Assembly (NCBI GenBank): GCA_020081605.1
Contig: JAHREC010000011.1
Location: forward strand, 5,146,001 to 5,210,000
Length of the DNA: 64,000 nucleotides
Reading direction: 5' to 3'
DNA from: Albifimbria verrucaria
Lineage: Eukaryota; Ascomycota; Sordariomycetes; Hypocreales; Stachybotryaceae
The translations under genes and the position numbers were made by a program. The first letter of the stretch is position 1. Each line of letters starts with the position of its first letter. This document shows positions 50,239-62,853 of this stretch, in pieces. The notes beneath the pieces are model-generated. The model had not been told where the DNA came from, searched no databases, and worked only from the letters and a program-made list of their open reading frames with translations.

Positions 50239-51106
50239 AATACTTATTCTCTCGAGTGGCCGAAATATTTCACCAAGTATGTGAAGACAGGTAAACAACT
50301 TATTTTTATACGGAATTCACAATGAATGCAAGGACAAAACAAGGCTGCGACAGCCGCAAGTTAGCTTCGATGGCGAAAGATCGTGTTAAGCGTTGAAAAA
50401 CTCAGCACACTAGACCAGCACCCTCCTGCACTTCGGTTATATGCTTAGGCGCTGAGTGGCTCCATCAGAAATAGCAGATCCTTGAAAAGTGTTGTTGGCT
50501 AAGCACACTCTGGGAGGTTTTGACAAGGGTCTTGAAAGCTGGAGGTGGGGCGGCCTCTTGTCAGTCAACAAGAGTTGCAGATCTGATCATGGAATCAAAT
50601 TTAGAGATCTTAGTGCAGCAATATCTCTTATTCAGAAAGAGAATAATTCTGAAAGTATCTATGTAATGGGCTGAGCTGGCGTATATGGTGTCGCTACTTT
50701 CCTTCAATTTTCCCCAAAGCATGTAAGGAGTTGGATCCAGTTCCATTCAACGTGTTGGTTCGAACATGTTGCTTAATTAGGCAACTCATTAAGAGCTTCG
50801 CTTAGGTCACACTTCATGCACAGTGCAGATAATGACAAATGAGCATGTAATCATGCGTAACCGGTTGCGTTGCATCAGCGCTTGATGAAACAAGCAGACC
50901 CCTGCACCAAAAGTCCAGTAGGTGGTTAGTCGCCCCGAGTCAAATGCCACCTTGCTATGGGATGGTTATTCTTTTCTGTTGGCGCATACTCGTTTCAAAC
51001 GGAGAATTTGACGAATATCGGGCCCTCTGAACCTTGACGACTTAATCTCATACTGTGGTGCCCGTATGCCTGTAGGAACAGGTCATTCTGAGGGTGGCAG
51101 CTGCAA
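50239..51106. other. Intergenic, about 870 bases
   Basis: Promoter regions of the divergent kinase-like and STAND genes. No gene supported. Confidence 0.5.
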
Positions 51107-54100
51107 GTGTTCACCGGCATATCCGAACGCCTCAATACAATGAGACCAGTGCTTCCTAGCCGTCATAGGTACTCGAGGTCTTCGGAACGTTCAGACTATG
51201 ATGCCTCGTCGGCATTCTCCGACACTCAGTTACCGCCCCAACGGTCCGAACAATTCCTATCTGCACGCCTTCTCCGGGCACCTGGACTGACACTGGCCCC
51301 AGCTCCTATGATGATAATACGTTTCCATCGGCCACTGATACACGTGAAAAAGGGCCTCTTGGCCTTACTATCGTTTATCGACCCCTGAAGCAAAATGGCT
51401 CTGTTGCGCATATCATATGTAAGTCTACTAACCACATATAGGTGATGAAAACTCAGAGGTGGCTGGTTTGCCGCTCTTTCTCATCCCCGCTAAGTTTTTC
51501 CGCTGCAGTTGTCCATGGGCTTGGTGGTGATTCTGAGCACACCTGGTCCAAGAACGGCATTTTCTGGCCACGAGATCTGCTCCCGCGTGAGGATATATTC
51601 CATTTGACTACTATTTACTCATTTGGATATGACTCAAACTTCAAAAAGAGCAGCATCCTTAACGTGGAGGATTTCTCTAATGCCCTAGTACACGGTATTC
51701 TCCATAATCCCTCTATACAAGCCAACAAGGCAAGTGTTCATAATAACTTGAAAAGCAAACAAATTGCGACTAACAAATATCTTAGTCTAATACTGGTTGC
51801 TCATAGCATGGGTGGTTTGGTCATTAAAAGGCATATATCGTGGCCAAGAGTTCCCGGCATTTGCCGACCTCGCTGGGAGAATCAAAGCCATGTGCTTCGT
51901 TGCGACTCCGCATACTGGCTCTAGCCTTGCTCCGATTCTTGACAAGGTATTTCGCTTGTCCTCTGGATTGAAACCTTACCTTGAGGATATCAAGTCAAAC
52001 TCTGAGGCTATTCAGTCCATAAACTCCGAGTTCCCATGGATATCCATGGAACTCTTAGTATATTCCTTTTTGAGACGAGCCGTTTGAAGCTTGGTGGTAT
52101 ACGAGACGTTATCGTCGTACCCAAGGAAGACGCCATTTTAAGATACCCACATGAGAAGACGCAATTCCTCTATGGTGATCACCGAAGCATTTGTAAATAT
52201 GATTCTCCCAAGGATCACAACTTTATCACCATGTGGCAAGCACTTGCTGCTTGTTTGAAGCAATTAGGAGTTGGCACTAGCATCAAAACGCCAGTATCAC
52301 CATCTTACGATAAAGAGTCCCATACAACCGGAGATCTTGACGAATTATTGGGCGTCTGGGAGCCCCAGCGGATGAATTGCTCCGCGTCACAACAGACAGA
52401 CTCGAGGGAACCTGTCGATGGCTCATAGAAGCTGGCGATTACCTCAAATGGCAGAAAAGTCCATCTCCCAGAATTTTTTGGCTTAGGGGTCCACCAGGAA
52501 GTGGGAAGTCTTTTGCTGCGGGGTGCGTGATTGAAGACTTGAAGAATTTATGGGGCAACTGTTGCTATTACTTCTTCAACCACGCAGACAGGGCAAAGAC
52601 TACTATGGAAAACTTCTTCCTATCAATGACTTGGCAGATGGCTTCTCTATACCCTGACCTTGAAGCGCGGATCCTAAAATCTCCGAGCGAGACAGAGACA
52701 TTGGCAAGTCTACTGACTACCGAACCCTCCAGAGAAAGTTTTGGGAACAGGGAGTTTTCCAGATAGCATTGGATCAAGAAGTCTTTTGGGTAATCGATGC
52801 TTTCGACGAATGCAATGCAGGACAAGACCTCGCAAAATTTCTTGTCCGAGTACAGGAGAGAACGCGAGGTACAATTAAGATTTTTGTTGCGACGAGAGAG
52901 TCTCATCATGATTACCATCTGTCTCTCAACCAAGTCATACCTCGGGATATTATACTTAAGATATCCAAACTGACATTGCAAACTATCTTGATGCTTACAA
53001 GCATGAAATTCCGGGTTCCAACTCTCTCGAACGTGAGGCTCTCAAGAATCAGATCATAGAAAAGGCCAATGGCTGTTTCTTATGGGCAATTCTCGTCCTA
53101 CAAAGACTGAGTAGAACAGTTGGCGCTCAAGCTCGACTACGCGCTCTTGAGGAACTCCAGCCAGGCATGGACCGGCTCTATTCGAGGATTGTTCAATCTA
53201 TGTCGCAGAAAGACCGAGACGTTTGCGTGACAATCCTAACCTGGGCGGTGTGTGCAGTTCGGCCACTCACCACGGCAGAGCTAAAATCAATTATTGAGGA
53301 TAAAGCAATGGATGAGATAGATGATATTGAGACCATTGCATCCAGGCACTGCCATGACTTGATATTTATCGATAAGAGCTCCAGGATACGAATGCGTCAT
53401 GCAAGTACAAAAAGGTTCTTCCTCCGTCAGGACATTAATTCCGAATTTGATGAGAATATGACAATACAGGAGAGCGAAGCACATAAGATGCTTGCTATGG
53501 CATGCCTCAAATATCTGAATGGTCCTGAGATGAAGGCAAAAACAAAGCGAAAAATGGTGGCCTCCTTGTCACAGCAACGGTCAGCTTTTGCTGATTATGC
53601 ATGCTTCGCTCTTTCTCAGCATGTCAATAAAAGCCAAGCACTCGACGGAGAAATAACAGCGGCTCTTGCCTGTTTTCTTCGATCTAACGTGTTATCGTGG
53701 ATCGAGTATCTCGCCAGCCAAGGTGACCTCGAGCCTGTTCTACGATTTGCTCAGGTTCTGAAAGTATTTCTTCGTCGAAAGTCCCGTGTCCAGTTGTTGC
53801 TCGGAGACGATGTCGTGGTGATTGACTCTTGGGCAACCGACCTTGTTCGGCTAATCAGTAAGTTTGGTAGGCAGATTTTTATGCATCCTGAGTCGATATT
53901 AAACATTATACCGCCATTCTGCCCATCTGAGTCATTGATATTCACCCGGTTTGCTCGAAGTCCGGGAACAGCGGTCACAGTTGTCGGGCTCAACTCAAAA
54001 GATTGGGATGAGTGTCTTTGCACTGCTGTGTTAAGCGACCCGAAATCATCGCCACAAGGACTATCCCCACGTGAGCGGCTGCACTCTTTAGCTTCATCTG

Positions 54101-56117
54101 ACAACCAGTTCTGCATTGGAACATCGGCTGGGCGGATAGCTATCTTTGGCGAGAAGACATGTCTTGAAGAGAATATTGCAGAACTTGGCCAGCCCATTAT
54201 TCTGATGGAATATGCAGCCTCCGAACCCCTTCTTGCCAGCGCAGGTCGGAAGATTATTCGTATCTGGAACACAGAGACATGGGAAAGCCTATGGGAATAC
54301 CATGTCAAGTACAAATGTTTGGCCATGGCGTTTGTGGATGATGACAAGATTCTTTTATTGGTACTTAGCAATACCCTGTTGGCAATGAACATAAATGATC
54401 GCACCGTCAATGAGACCTGCTGGACTGAAGCGCTGGAGGAGCCCCACCGCAATTTCTACCACAACTCTTCGCCGCAATTCGTCTCCTTCAACACAGACTC
54501 AGGTCTCCTCGCTATTGCCTACAGATCTCGCCGTCTACTTGTATATAACTACGAGAGGGATTCCTATCAAATATTCGATCACCGAGATGGGCTTTCTGAA
54601 GGTATTATTCAAGCATCGGCGATATCCATCTACTCTCTGGCATTTAGTTGTCTTCCTGACAGCTCACTTTTAGCGGTCAGCTATTCATCATCTGATCTGG
54701 TTTTATTCGAGACAGAGGCGGGAGCAATAAATATGTCGTTGTCAAAGTCTCATTACTCGCATTTGGTCTCCTCGCCGGATGGCCAAACCTTAGCAGCCGC
54801 GACTAGGGATGGAACCATTGAGCTTTACGACTTTGAGACGCTACATAAACTATATAGAATCCTGTCTGATGGAGGCGCAGTATCTGTGATGAGGTTTACT
54901 GCTGCCAATACTCGTCTCTTGGTCATTCGAGCTGGAGGGCACGAATGCCGAGTTTGAGGTCCCGCGGCTCTGTATCGCCGCAATGTGGACAGTCACAGTA
55001 TTCAAACACCTTCACTAGGGTCAGGCATCCAAGATGGCGTGTTCGATGAGCCCGATTCAATCGTCAATCAAATCACCGCAATTGGCACTGATGCCAGCGG
55101 CTTCTTCTTCTTCGTTAGTAAAGGCGATTATTCCGTTTCAGTTTATGACGCCAAGACGGGTCTGTCTGTTGGTCACCTTTTTCCCACTATGATACTATTA
55201 CGAGACTTTATTTTGCAGCGAAAGACCAGTTTCAGATACTGTTCAGCATTGATACTGCTGGCCTTCTCATAGCGCACAGAATTACGCGAGAAAATCTTAT
55301 CTGGAATGCTGAGCTTCTTTACAGATACCGCGGACCAGCTGGAGTTCTGCAGCAATTTCTTTGTGCACAAGACCTGTCCAGCATCCTCGTTACTTATTTG
55401 GATTTTGCCACTCTTCTTAACGCATCAACTGGGGCTGAGATTGCCAGCCTTGGAAAAGCAACATCACAATCTGGCTCGAATGATTTGTCACGATGGATGC
55501 AGCATCCTAACGAACCTACTTGGCTCTTTCGTATTACAGCTTCCAGTCTCAGTATCCGAATGTGGTCTACACTAGACCCAATCCCTCAAAGTAAAGAGGA
55601 TATTCAGCTAGTAGGCTATCCAACTTCAGAATTACAAATCCACGCAGCAATGACATTTTTCACTGGCAGTAATGCGATCTTTGTCACTACGCTCATTCAT
55701 CCACCTTACGGACCCCGAGGGCCTTACACAAACCTATTTTACTCAGCTTCGACAGTTCATGCTTCCAAAGAAAGCATTGTTATCCCTTTACCTGTGCCTA
55801 AAACGATCTGCGGTGCTATCGATATCGTGCTAGGCTCGTACCGTGAGCGTCTAGTTTTTCTACACACAGATGGACGGATTTGTAGCATCAAATCGGCCGA
55901 GTTTCGCCAGTGGGCTAGTGATGGCTCCGAAATCATTGCGCATCACTTTGCTCCGCCCACAGACTGGCTCTTGGCTAGCAAAATGCTCATAAGATTGACA
56001 AAATTGGGTGATGTGTTGTTTGTAGTGAGAGGCGAGGTAGCAGTAGTGAGGCGGGGTCTAGAGCGGACAGCCGACGTGAGAAGAATGTTTCGTAAAGAAC
56101 ATAAAAAGCTAATATAG
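51107..56117 (+). CDS. STAND / NLR-like protein: SesB-type alpha/beta-hydrolase, NACHT, beta-propeller
   Basis: About 1,640 residues. The N-terminal lipase-like domain has FVHGLGGDSEHTWSK, FWPRDLLP and VAHSMGGLV with the nucleophile Ser. The NTPase domain has Walker A RGPPGSGKS and Walker B VFWVIDAFDECN. A helical region contains RHCHDLIFI and MRHASTKRFFL. The C-terminal half has degenerate WD-like blades (RIWNTETWE, LVSSPDGQTLAAATRDGTIELYDFE). One intron at 51419-51508 joins AHI to IFVHG. Such proteins act in fungal self/non-self recognition and programmed cell death. Single-base breaks lie near 51293, 51827, 51846, 52070, 52372, 52702, 52962 and 55180. A separate in-frame TGA at 54955-54957 interrupts the propeller. 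The start is uncertain (51107 or 51140). The 596-codon frame 53167-54957 is intact. Confidence 0.85.
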
Positions 56118-56667
56118 AATAAATACGATGACTAGGGGACTTAAATGCATACATATTTACCGATCGAGTTTTATAAACAGCGCCTATAGGTTTCACTATT
56201 TGCTGTTAAATCATTTACTCATAAGTTTCTTCGAACTAATTATATCCAGTACTCAGGATGATTCGGTTTTAGGGAGGCTAGTAATTTTTCATAATACGTT
56301 AGTCGGATTCCACTTCAATACTTCGCCTTGATACATGACAGTTCTACAAGAAGAATTGATCCTTCATACTTATTACGACTAGTTCATTGAAAATAATCAC
56401 CATTGAGGTGTAACGTAAAAATAATAAAAGTAACTACTCATATGCTCAGTTCTTTAAATCTTTCTTCTTTACTGAGTATATAAATTCTTGGGGTACAGTC
56501 TTATTACAGTCTTCACCTTACAGTACGGAATCCTCGTTTCTTGTCAAGGTCGAGGGTGACTCGGTTATCTATAATTCTTACGGCCTACAAACAGTTATAG
56601 GCATTGTTTATAAGTTCAAATTCAGCCATAGCTGCGTCTACATAAAATCCCTAATTGTAGCATTTAC
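56118..56667. other. Intergenic between convergent genes
   Basis: About 550 AT-rich bases between the STAND and GH3 genes. No gene supported. Confidence 0.5.
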
Positions 56668-59284
56668 TCATAGACCATACTCAATACTCCTTAGTGCCAC
56701 TGCTACTGACTGGAGGATGTTTGAAGCCGATGATCCTAGTGAAACATCGTATAGCCCTGCATCAACAACCCACCGCTGCTTCTCCTCATTGAAATATGCA
56801 AAGTCTTGGGCTTTGATACACAAGTGAACGTCCTCGCTTGCACCTGGCTCCAGGCGTACTTTTTGGAAAGCGACGAGGACTTGACTGGGTGTTCCGAAGA
56901 GGATTTTGATCTTCCAACATAAATCTGCACCAGCACGCCACCAGCGACCTTTCCGGTATTTATGACTTTAACAGCCAAATCCAAACCATCATCTTTGCCT
57001 TCTTGTTCAGCCAGTGAGAGCTTTCCAAAATCAAAGGTCGAGTAAGAGAGACCGTAGCCAAAAGGAAAGTTGACTTTGTCAGAGTCTAGCCGGTCAAAAT
57101 GTCTATACCCAACAAACACTCCTTCCGCATAGTTGACTTTCAACTGGCCATCGACATACCTTCCTGGGAAGTTTCCATGAACCGGACTATCCTCGATTGA
57201 TCGTGGGAAAGTCACGGGAAGCCGTCCTTCAGGATTCACAATACCAGTGAGCACATCGGCAATTGAGTTACCGCATTCTTGTCCCGAGAACCAGGCTTGC
57301 ACGAGGCCTTTAATTTGACCAAGCCAGGGCATAGCAATGGCAACCCCAGTGCTGTTAACAACGATTGTTTGCTTGTTGACCCCTGCAACAGCTGCAACGA
57401 GAGAGTCCTGTGTACCTTTACGGGGAGGTTAAAGGAGTCTTGGTCTCGACCTTCGGTTTCCCATTGAGGGTCATGGCCAGTGAATACAATGGCTACATCA
57501 GCCTCTTCAGCCACTCGTACGGCTTCACCCTCGAGGTCAGCATCGTGAATCGACTCTAATGAGAAGCCCACGCGTACGCCACTACGGCCCTCAAGGATTT
57601 CCAAGCCAATTTTCACCGGGGTTCACTTCGTATCCGGAGACAGTATGTCTTACCAGCTTCAAAGTGATATCGGATCTCCTCTTCCGGAGCAGCGAGAAAG
57701 AGTGAGCCCATGGGGTCAGTACAGTTTCCTTTCTGTTCAAAGACAGTCTCATCGTTGATGGTAATTTCTGTTGGACCAAGCCCCGAGCATGCGATATAAT
57801 GGCTGCCGGTTTCTGATGGGACAAAATTGCCCACAATCTCTAATGTTTTCCAGAATGATTCGTTGGATCCAAGTGGGGAATAAGCAGATCTTGGGTATCC
57901 GTGAAGCGTAGACACTGGCTCTGGTTTACTCTCCTCTAGAAGCAGACGTGTAAAGCCAGGCTGGCCATCGAGACCTATCACGCTGCCAACACTTCCGTCA
58001 TTGATGATAGGTGGTAGTAGTTGTTCTTTGTGGACACCCTTGGCGTATGTGAACTCTACAACGTCTCCAAGAGCTGTGTTCAGTCCTTCCCATGGCGTGA
58101 CTTTGTAATAAGCATTGACACTGGCGCTTCCACCACCATGTGCCATGGCGTCTTTAGCGAAACCAATCAATGCAATCTTCTTACCACGAGCACTTTCCTT
58201 CGTCAAGGGAGGATGCCGTTTTCGTTCTTGAGCAAAACCATTCCTCTTGCACCGGCGTCTCGGATCAAAGCACGATGTGCGGGTTTATCGCTGACATGAT
58301 CAGGTGAGACAGGGCCAGCGGCTTCCTCAAAAGCCTTCAACTTGTACACCCAATTGAGGACTGATCTTGCGCGCTCATCAATGACCGACTCGCTAACCTC
58401 ACCCATTTCAAGCGCTAACTTGACAGCAGCCGGTTTTCGTATACGTGGTGGCCCAGGCATCTCGAGGTCGAGGCCAGCTATTAAGGCATCAGCGACTGAG
58501 TTGGTGCCACCCCAGTCACTCATGACTAGGCCCTCCCAACCCCAGTCACCCCGTAGAATATCCCGAAGAAGCCAGTTATGTGCGTCACAATGGACGCCAT
58601 TAACTTGGTTATATGCGGTCATGATCGCCCATGGATTAGCCTCTTTGATGGCAATCTCGAAAGGTCGCAAGTAGATCTCTCTCAGAGCCCGATGACTGAT
58701 CGTCTCATCAACAGTTGTTCTTTGTGTCTCTTGCTCATTAGCAACAAAGTGCTTTATAGTAGCTGAGACACCTTGGCTTTGGAGGCCCTGAATAACCTGC
58801 GAAGAAAGCTTTCCTGTCAGGAATGGATCCTCGCTGAAGCTCTCAAAGTTGCGACCGCCTAAAGGGTGTCGGTGGATGCAGACAGTCGGACCTAACATGC
58901 AGTGTGCGCCTTTGTCTCAGGCCTCCTCAGCTAAGGCAACGCCCATTTGCCTAGCGATATTTATATCAAAAGTGGAAGCTATGCAGCATGCCGCTGGGAA
59001 GCAGGCAGAACGGATGTCCGCTGCGATGGCCGCAGCCCGAACGCCATTTGGACCGTCTGCTGTCTAAATACATGAGCTTGAAATCTCAATGACCTAGAAT
59101 TTGTCCTACCTTAACTGATGGTACCCCCACTCGAGATACTGATGATGTATCGGAAAAGCTACCACCGGCGACAAGCGATATCTGCGCCAATCAGTGTGCG
59201 ATCTCGGTCTTGAGCATGCAGACTCACTTTTTCATCCAACGTCAGCTTCCGGAGAATATCATCAACATTTACTTTTGCTGTCAT
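56668..59284 (-). CDS. GH3 beta-glucosidase with PA14 insert
   Basis: Retaining beta-glucosidase, probably intracellular because no signal peptide follows the ATG at 59284 (MTAKVNVDDILRKLTLDEK). N-terminal barrel: TADGPNGVR, GGRNFESFSEDPFLTG, TIKHFVANEQE and the nucleophile Asp in LVMSDWGGTN. The second domain carries a PA14-like insert (SFWKTLEIVGNFVPSETG, GPTEITINDETVF), then FTGHDPQWETEG, WFSGQECGNSIADVL, FPFGYGLSYSTF and a final fibronectin-like part ending LRSIEYGL. Introns: 59182-59227 and near 59065-59109. Breaks near 58207, 57617, 57405 and 56885 are each cured by one base. An in-frame TGA at 58917-58919 stands where relatives have Arg (AEEA-stop-DKGAHC), so the gene may be inactive in this strain. 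Confidence 0.85.
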
Positions 59285-59668
59285 GATTAATTAGTTCCGA
59301 ACAATTCAATATCGAAGCTCTAGTGCATGTAAGTTTCTGGCGACATGGATTGGCTTGCTCAACGTATATGCTTCCACTGCCTGCAGTCTTGCGATTTGTC
59401 TCCCGGGCCCTTTTCATGACTGCTCGAGGACTCGGAACTGATTGGTAATAGACCCACTTTCGGAACGGGTAGTCTTGGAGCTTACCAGTGGAGCTTGGAA
59501 TCATATCCGTCGCCGAGGGAGGCTTCACAAGCTCCGAGCTTTCGAAGATTCGCATACAATTGACTTGTAAGACATTTTGTACGCCGGAAACTATAAACAC
59601 TGTTAAGCCGCAGACTCGTCTCTGATACATGTAGCCTCATGTATTCCTGCCATACAACAATTCCAAGT
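59285..59668. other. Divergent intergenic region, GH3 and GFA genes
   Basis: About 380 bases. A 122-codon frame on the minus strand (59262-59630) lacks motifs and overlaps the promoter. No gene supported. Confidence 0.45.
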
Positions 59669-60197
59669 ATGCCCTTACCTTATATTGGAAGTTGTCTTTG
59701 CGGTAGGGTCAACCTTAAAATCGCCTCAGACCCCATTGCAGTGTTGTCATGCTTTTGTGATCACTGCAGTAAAGGGGCCGGTGGCACAAATCAGATCGTA
59801 TGTTTATAAGGCATAAATACGCGCCAATACTGACTGCAACAAAGTTGGCAAAAGTGGCAGAAAAAGATGTCGAAATCATGAACAAGAATGATTCCATATC
59901 TACATACACATTGACAGATACTACAAGCGGCTCTGTGAAAGACAAGGCTTTCTGCAGAATTTGCGGAGTTCCGTTGTGGACCATTCCGGCATCGGCCAAA
60001 GGAACATATCTACTGGTTAGAACCGCCATTCTTCAAAATAGGTTGGTTTGTGGACAACGCGTCAGACTAATGGCGTATGATCTGCTGACTTTCACAGGTC
60101 CGAACTACGTCCAGGAAGCGAGATTTTTGTGAAAAACCGGCCCTCGTGGATGAACATAGTAGACGGAGCTACTCAGTGGGATGAGATGCGTAAATAG
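59669..60197 (+). CDS. GFA / CENP-V domain protein
   Basis: Small zinc-binding protein of the glutathione-dependent formaldehyde-activating family. Three exons: 59669-59797, 59845-60041 and 60098-60197, with introns of 47 and 56 bases. All splice cleanly with no frame break. The cysteine pattern is GSCLCGRV, SCFCDHCSKGAGGTNQI and FCRICGVPLW, the expected Zn ligands, and the C-terminus is typical (MNIVDGATQWDEM). Length about 141 residues is normal. It was hidden because no single exon is long. Biochemical role is unknown for most members. Confidence 0.85.
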
Positions 60198-60527
60198 GCG
60201 TGGGTTTCGAAGGCTGCACCGCGATAACTGTAGCTGGTACGAGTCATGTGCGGTCGTGTCATTTGCTTAGTTGCAGCCAATCACAAGTGTTCCGTGTCGG
60301 AGGAAAATCCTCGTACGAACTTACTAGATCCTTTCGGCTATGCCATGTCTAGTTTAGTCCTTCCGATCCCACAAGCGGTGGATATCATTATCAATGTTTT
60401 GCTCATGCTCGGAAAATATGTAATCTGGTATCCGAGGCTGTTCCTCTCGGATTCAATTATTCTCCACTGACGTCCCGACCCATCAACTTGAGGTTCGTCG
60501 ACTTCCGAAAGGATCACCAGGTCCACA
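60198..60527. other. Intergenic, 330 bases
   Basis: Promoter of the Zn2Cys6 gene. No gene supported. Confidence 0.5.
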
Positions 60528-62823
60528 ATGTCTGCGAATCTTACGAGTTCGGAGCCTCGTGCCAAACGGATTAAGATCGATGTTGCCTGTAATACCTGCC
60601 GGGCAAGAAAAGTCAAATGTGATGGAGTTCGTCCAGGTGAGCGTCTAGCTGGTGTTCAATTAGCCGTGGCTACGATCCGTTGTTGGAAACCGACTTTTTC
60701 TGACATAGCTTAGCTTGTAGTAACTGCTCCCGGAAACTAGATTTGCGAAATGCATGCACGTATATCTCTTCCGGAAGCTTTTCTGGAGAGGAAAACGTGA
60801 AGTTCGCATCAAATGATCCCAGAGATCTGGAGAAGGGGCTCTGCCGCCATCAAGACAATCATTTGGTCCACCAACAAGATCTCAATCCTGGCTGAATGAG
60901 AGGAATAGGCCAGCTCAGGAACCAAAGATAACATTGATGTCCAACCCCCGACAGTTGAGTCGACTGATGGCAGTCAGTTATCAGAAGACCAGGCAAGCAG
61001 TCGTTCACGCGACCCAACGAATGCCATCAGCCCATCTGTAATCAACTCCATGACCGCCGTTGTTGACGAGGGAACCAGCACTCGCGAATATTTTGGGATT
61101 AGCAGTGCTGGGTCATTTACTGCACAAATAAAAGGGCCATAGATGCTAAACTTGGCAAATCAAACCACAATGCACTACCCAACAGTACATCATCACGATT
61201 TGCAGTACCAGCGGATCCAGCTGCAGTGTTCGCTGCAACGGATGCTAATCGTGTACTTCCCACGAGAAGGCAAGCAGATCATCTCATGAGCCTGTATTGG
61301 AAATACGTGGACCCATTGTATCCTTTCTTTGACAGGCCAACATGGGAGAAACAATACAGTGGAATCTTCAATGGAGATACCATTGACATTGATGAGCGAA
61401 CATTCATCGCGACAATGAATATTATCTTCGCATTGGCCACTCAATTGCAAGAACCATTAACACCAGAGCAACGGGAGCAAATGAGTAGCATATTCTTTCT
61501 GAGGGCAAAAGAGCTTCTCCCTCTGAATACCTGGGAGCCTGGTTCTATCGAATTAGTTCAATATTTGCTGCTGGCGAGCCAATATTTGCAGAGCACTGAT
61601 CATCCGCACGAGACATGGATGGTTGTTGGTTCTGCAATTAGAATAGCGCAAGGACTTGGTCTTCATCTGAATCCGACATCAGCTGACCAGTCGCCAAGTG
61701 AGCGAGACCTGCTTCGTAGAATCTGGTACGGTTGCGTATTGATGGATCGGTAAGCAATTTCCAAGTATCACCTGTGTCAACACAAGATTAACTCAAGAAG
61801 AATGGTTGCAGTTACACATGGACGCCCACCCATGATGTCTTCACAGCTTGCCACATCTTTATCTCTTCCCAAACAGCTGCATCAACATGACTCCACCACT
61901 CATACAGCATTTTTCATCAAATCGGTTGAATTATACGAGATCATACAGTCGCTGTACTATGGTACTGATGAGCGATCAAGGGTCTACACATTTGACGGAA
62001 GCATTTCCAACGAACATTCCGAGGATCTAGGAATGGTAATTCAGTTGGACAGGGAATTGGTCAAATGGGAACGCAATTTGCCAGATTGGTTGAGGTGTAA
62101 CACAAGACATACGAGGGGTGAGGTTACCCACCGTCAGGCTGTCGTGTTACATATTCGGTATGTTTGTTCTACTTACTTACACTCTGGCATCACTAACTCG
62201 AGGAAAGCCTTCTGCACGCGCGCATTCTACTTCTACGACCCATTTTGGCCCGTTTCTGTCTTAGTCCATCCGAGCTCTCTCATTTATCCGACAATGTAGA
62301 AAGCCGGGTTGTCCATCAATGTGCTATACTCTGCTTATCTACAGCGCAACAGCTTATTGGTGCGCTTCTTCAGTATCAGGCTATAGACGGTACGATCGGC
62401 TTACTACCTGCGTGGTGGTATAGAGTCTATTATGTTTACACAGCAGCTACAGTTCTTATTGCTGCTAAGCTCAGACCAGATGTCTTTGCGAAAGCTGATC
62501 TCCATCGCGCGTGGTCTCAGGCCATGTCGGTTCTCAAAGCTCATGAAGGTTTCGGACAGTCTGTGCGCAAATGTGTCACAGCATTACACTTTCTTTCATC
62601 CAAAATTGGACACGATGGAAATGCCACCGTGGATCTCACTTCAGACAGCTTAGAAAATTCTACAACAGCTGTAGACGAAGATCAGCTGCGACTGGGAGAA
62701 GGTTTTCCGTTTTCGGCCCTTGACTTGGATCAGCAGCACCTAGATGATGTTCAATTTGACGTCACAAATCTGACCTGGTTGAATGACATGCATGCAGCGT
62801 GGGAGCTCATCAACTCAGGGTAG
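60528..62823 (+). CDS. Zn2Cys6 fungal transcription factor
   Basis: Nuclear regulator. The zinc cluster is ACNTCRARKVKCDGVRPACSNC, written across the first intron (60637-60713), which falls between the third and fourth cysteines; the sixth Cys is in LRNACTY. The middle homology domain begins ADHLMSLYWKYVDPLYPFFDRPTW and continues WMVVGSAIRIAQGLGLH, RRIWYGCVLMDR and VTHGRPPMM. Other introns: 61750-61800 and 62158-62207. Breaks near 60822 (C), 60927 (A) and 61137 (A) are each cured by one base, joining the zinc cluster to the middle domain. It lies 30 bases from the convergent FAA-hydrolase gene. Arrangement suggests local control of the 56-64 kb genes. Confidence 0.87.
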
Positions 62824-62853
62824 TCTAGTCTCTTATTAGGCCTATATTTAAAT

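Noticed and set aside
49741..58919. TGA read as a sense codon (alternative code or selenocysteine)
   Set aside because: TGA is used as the normal stop in several genes here (aminotransferase, amidase, GH3 end), and the sites do not align with known Sec positions.
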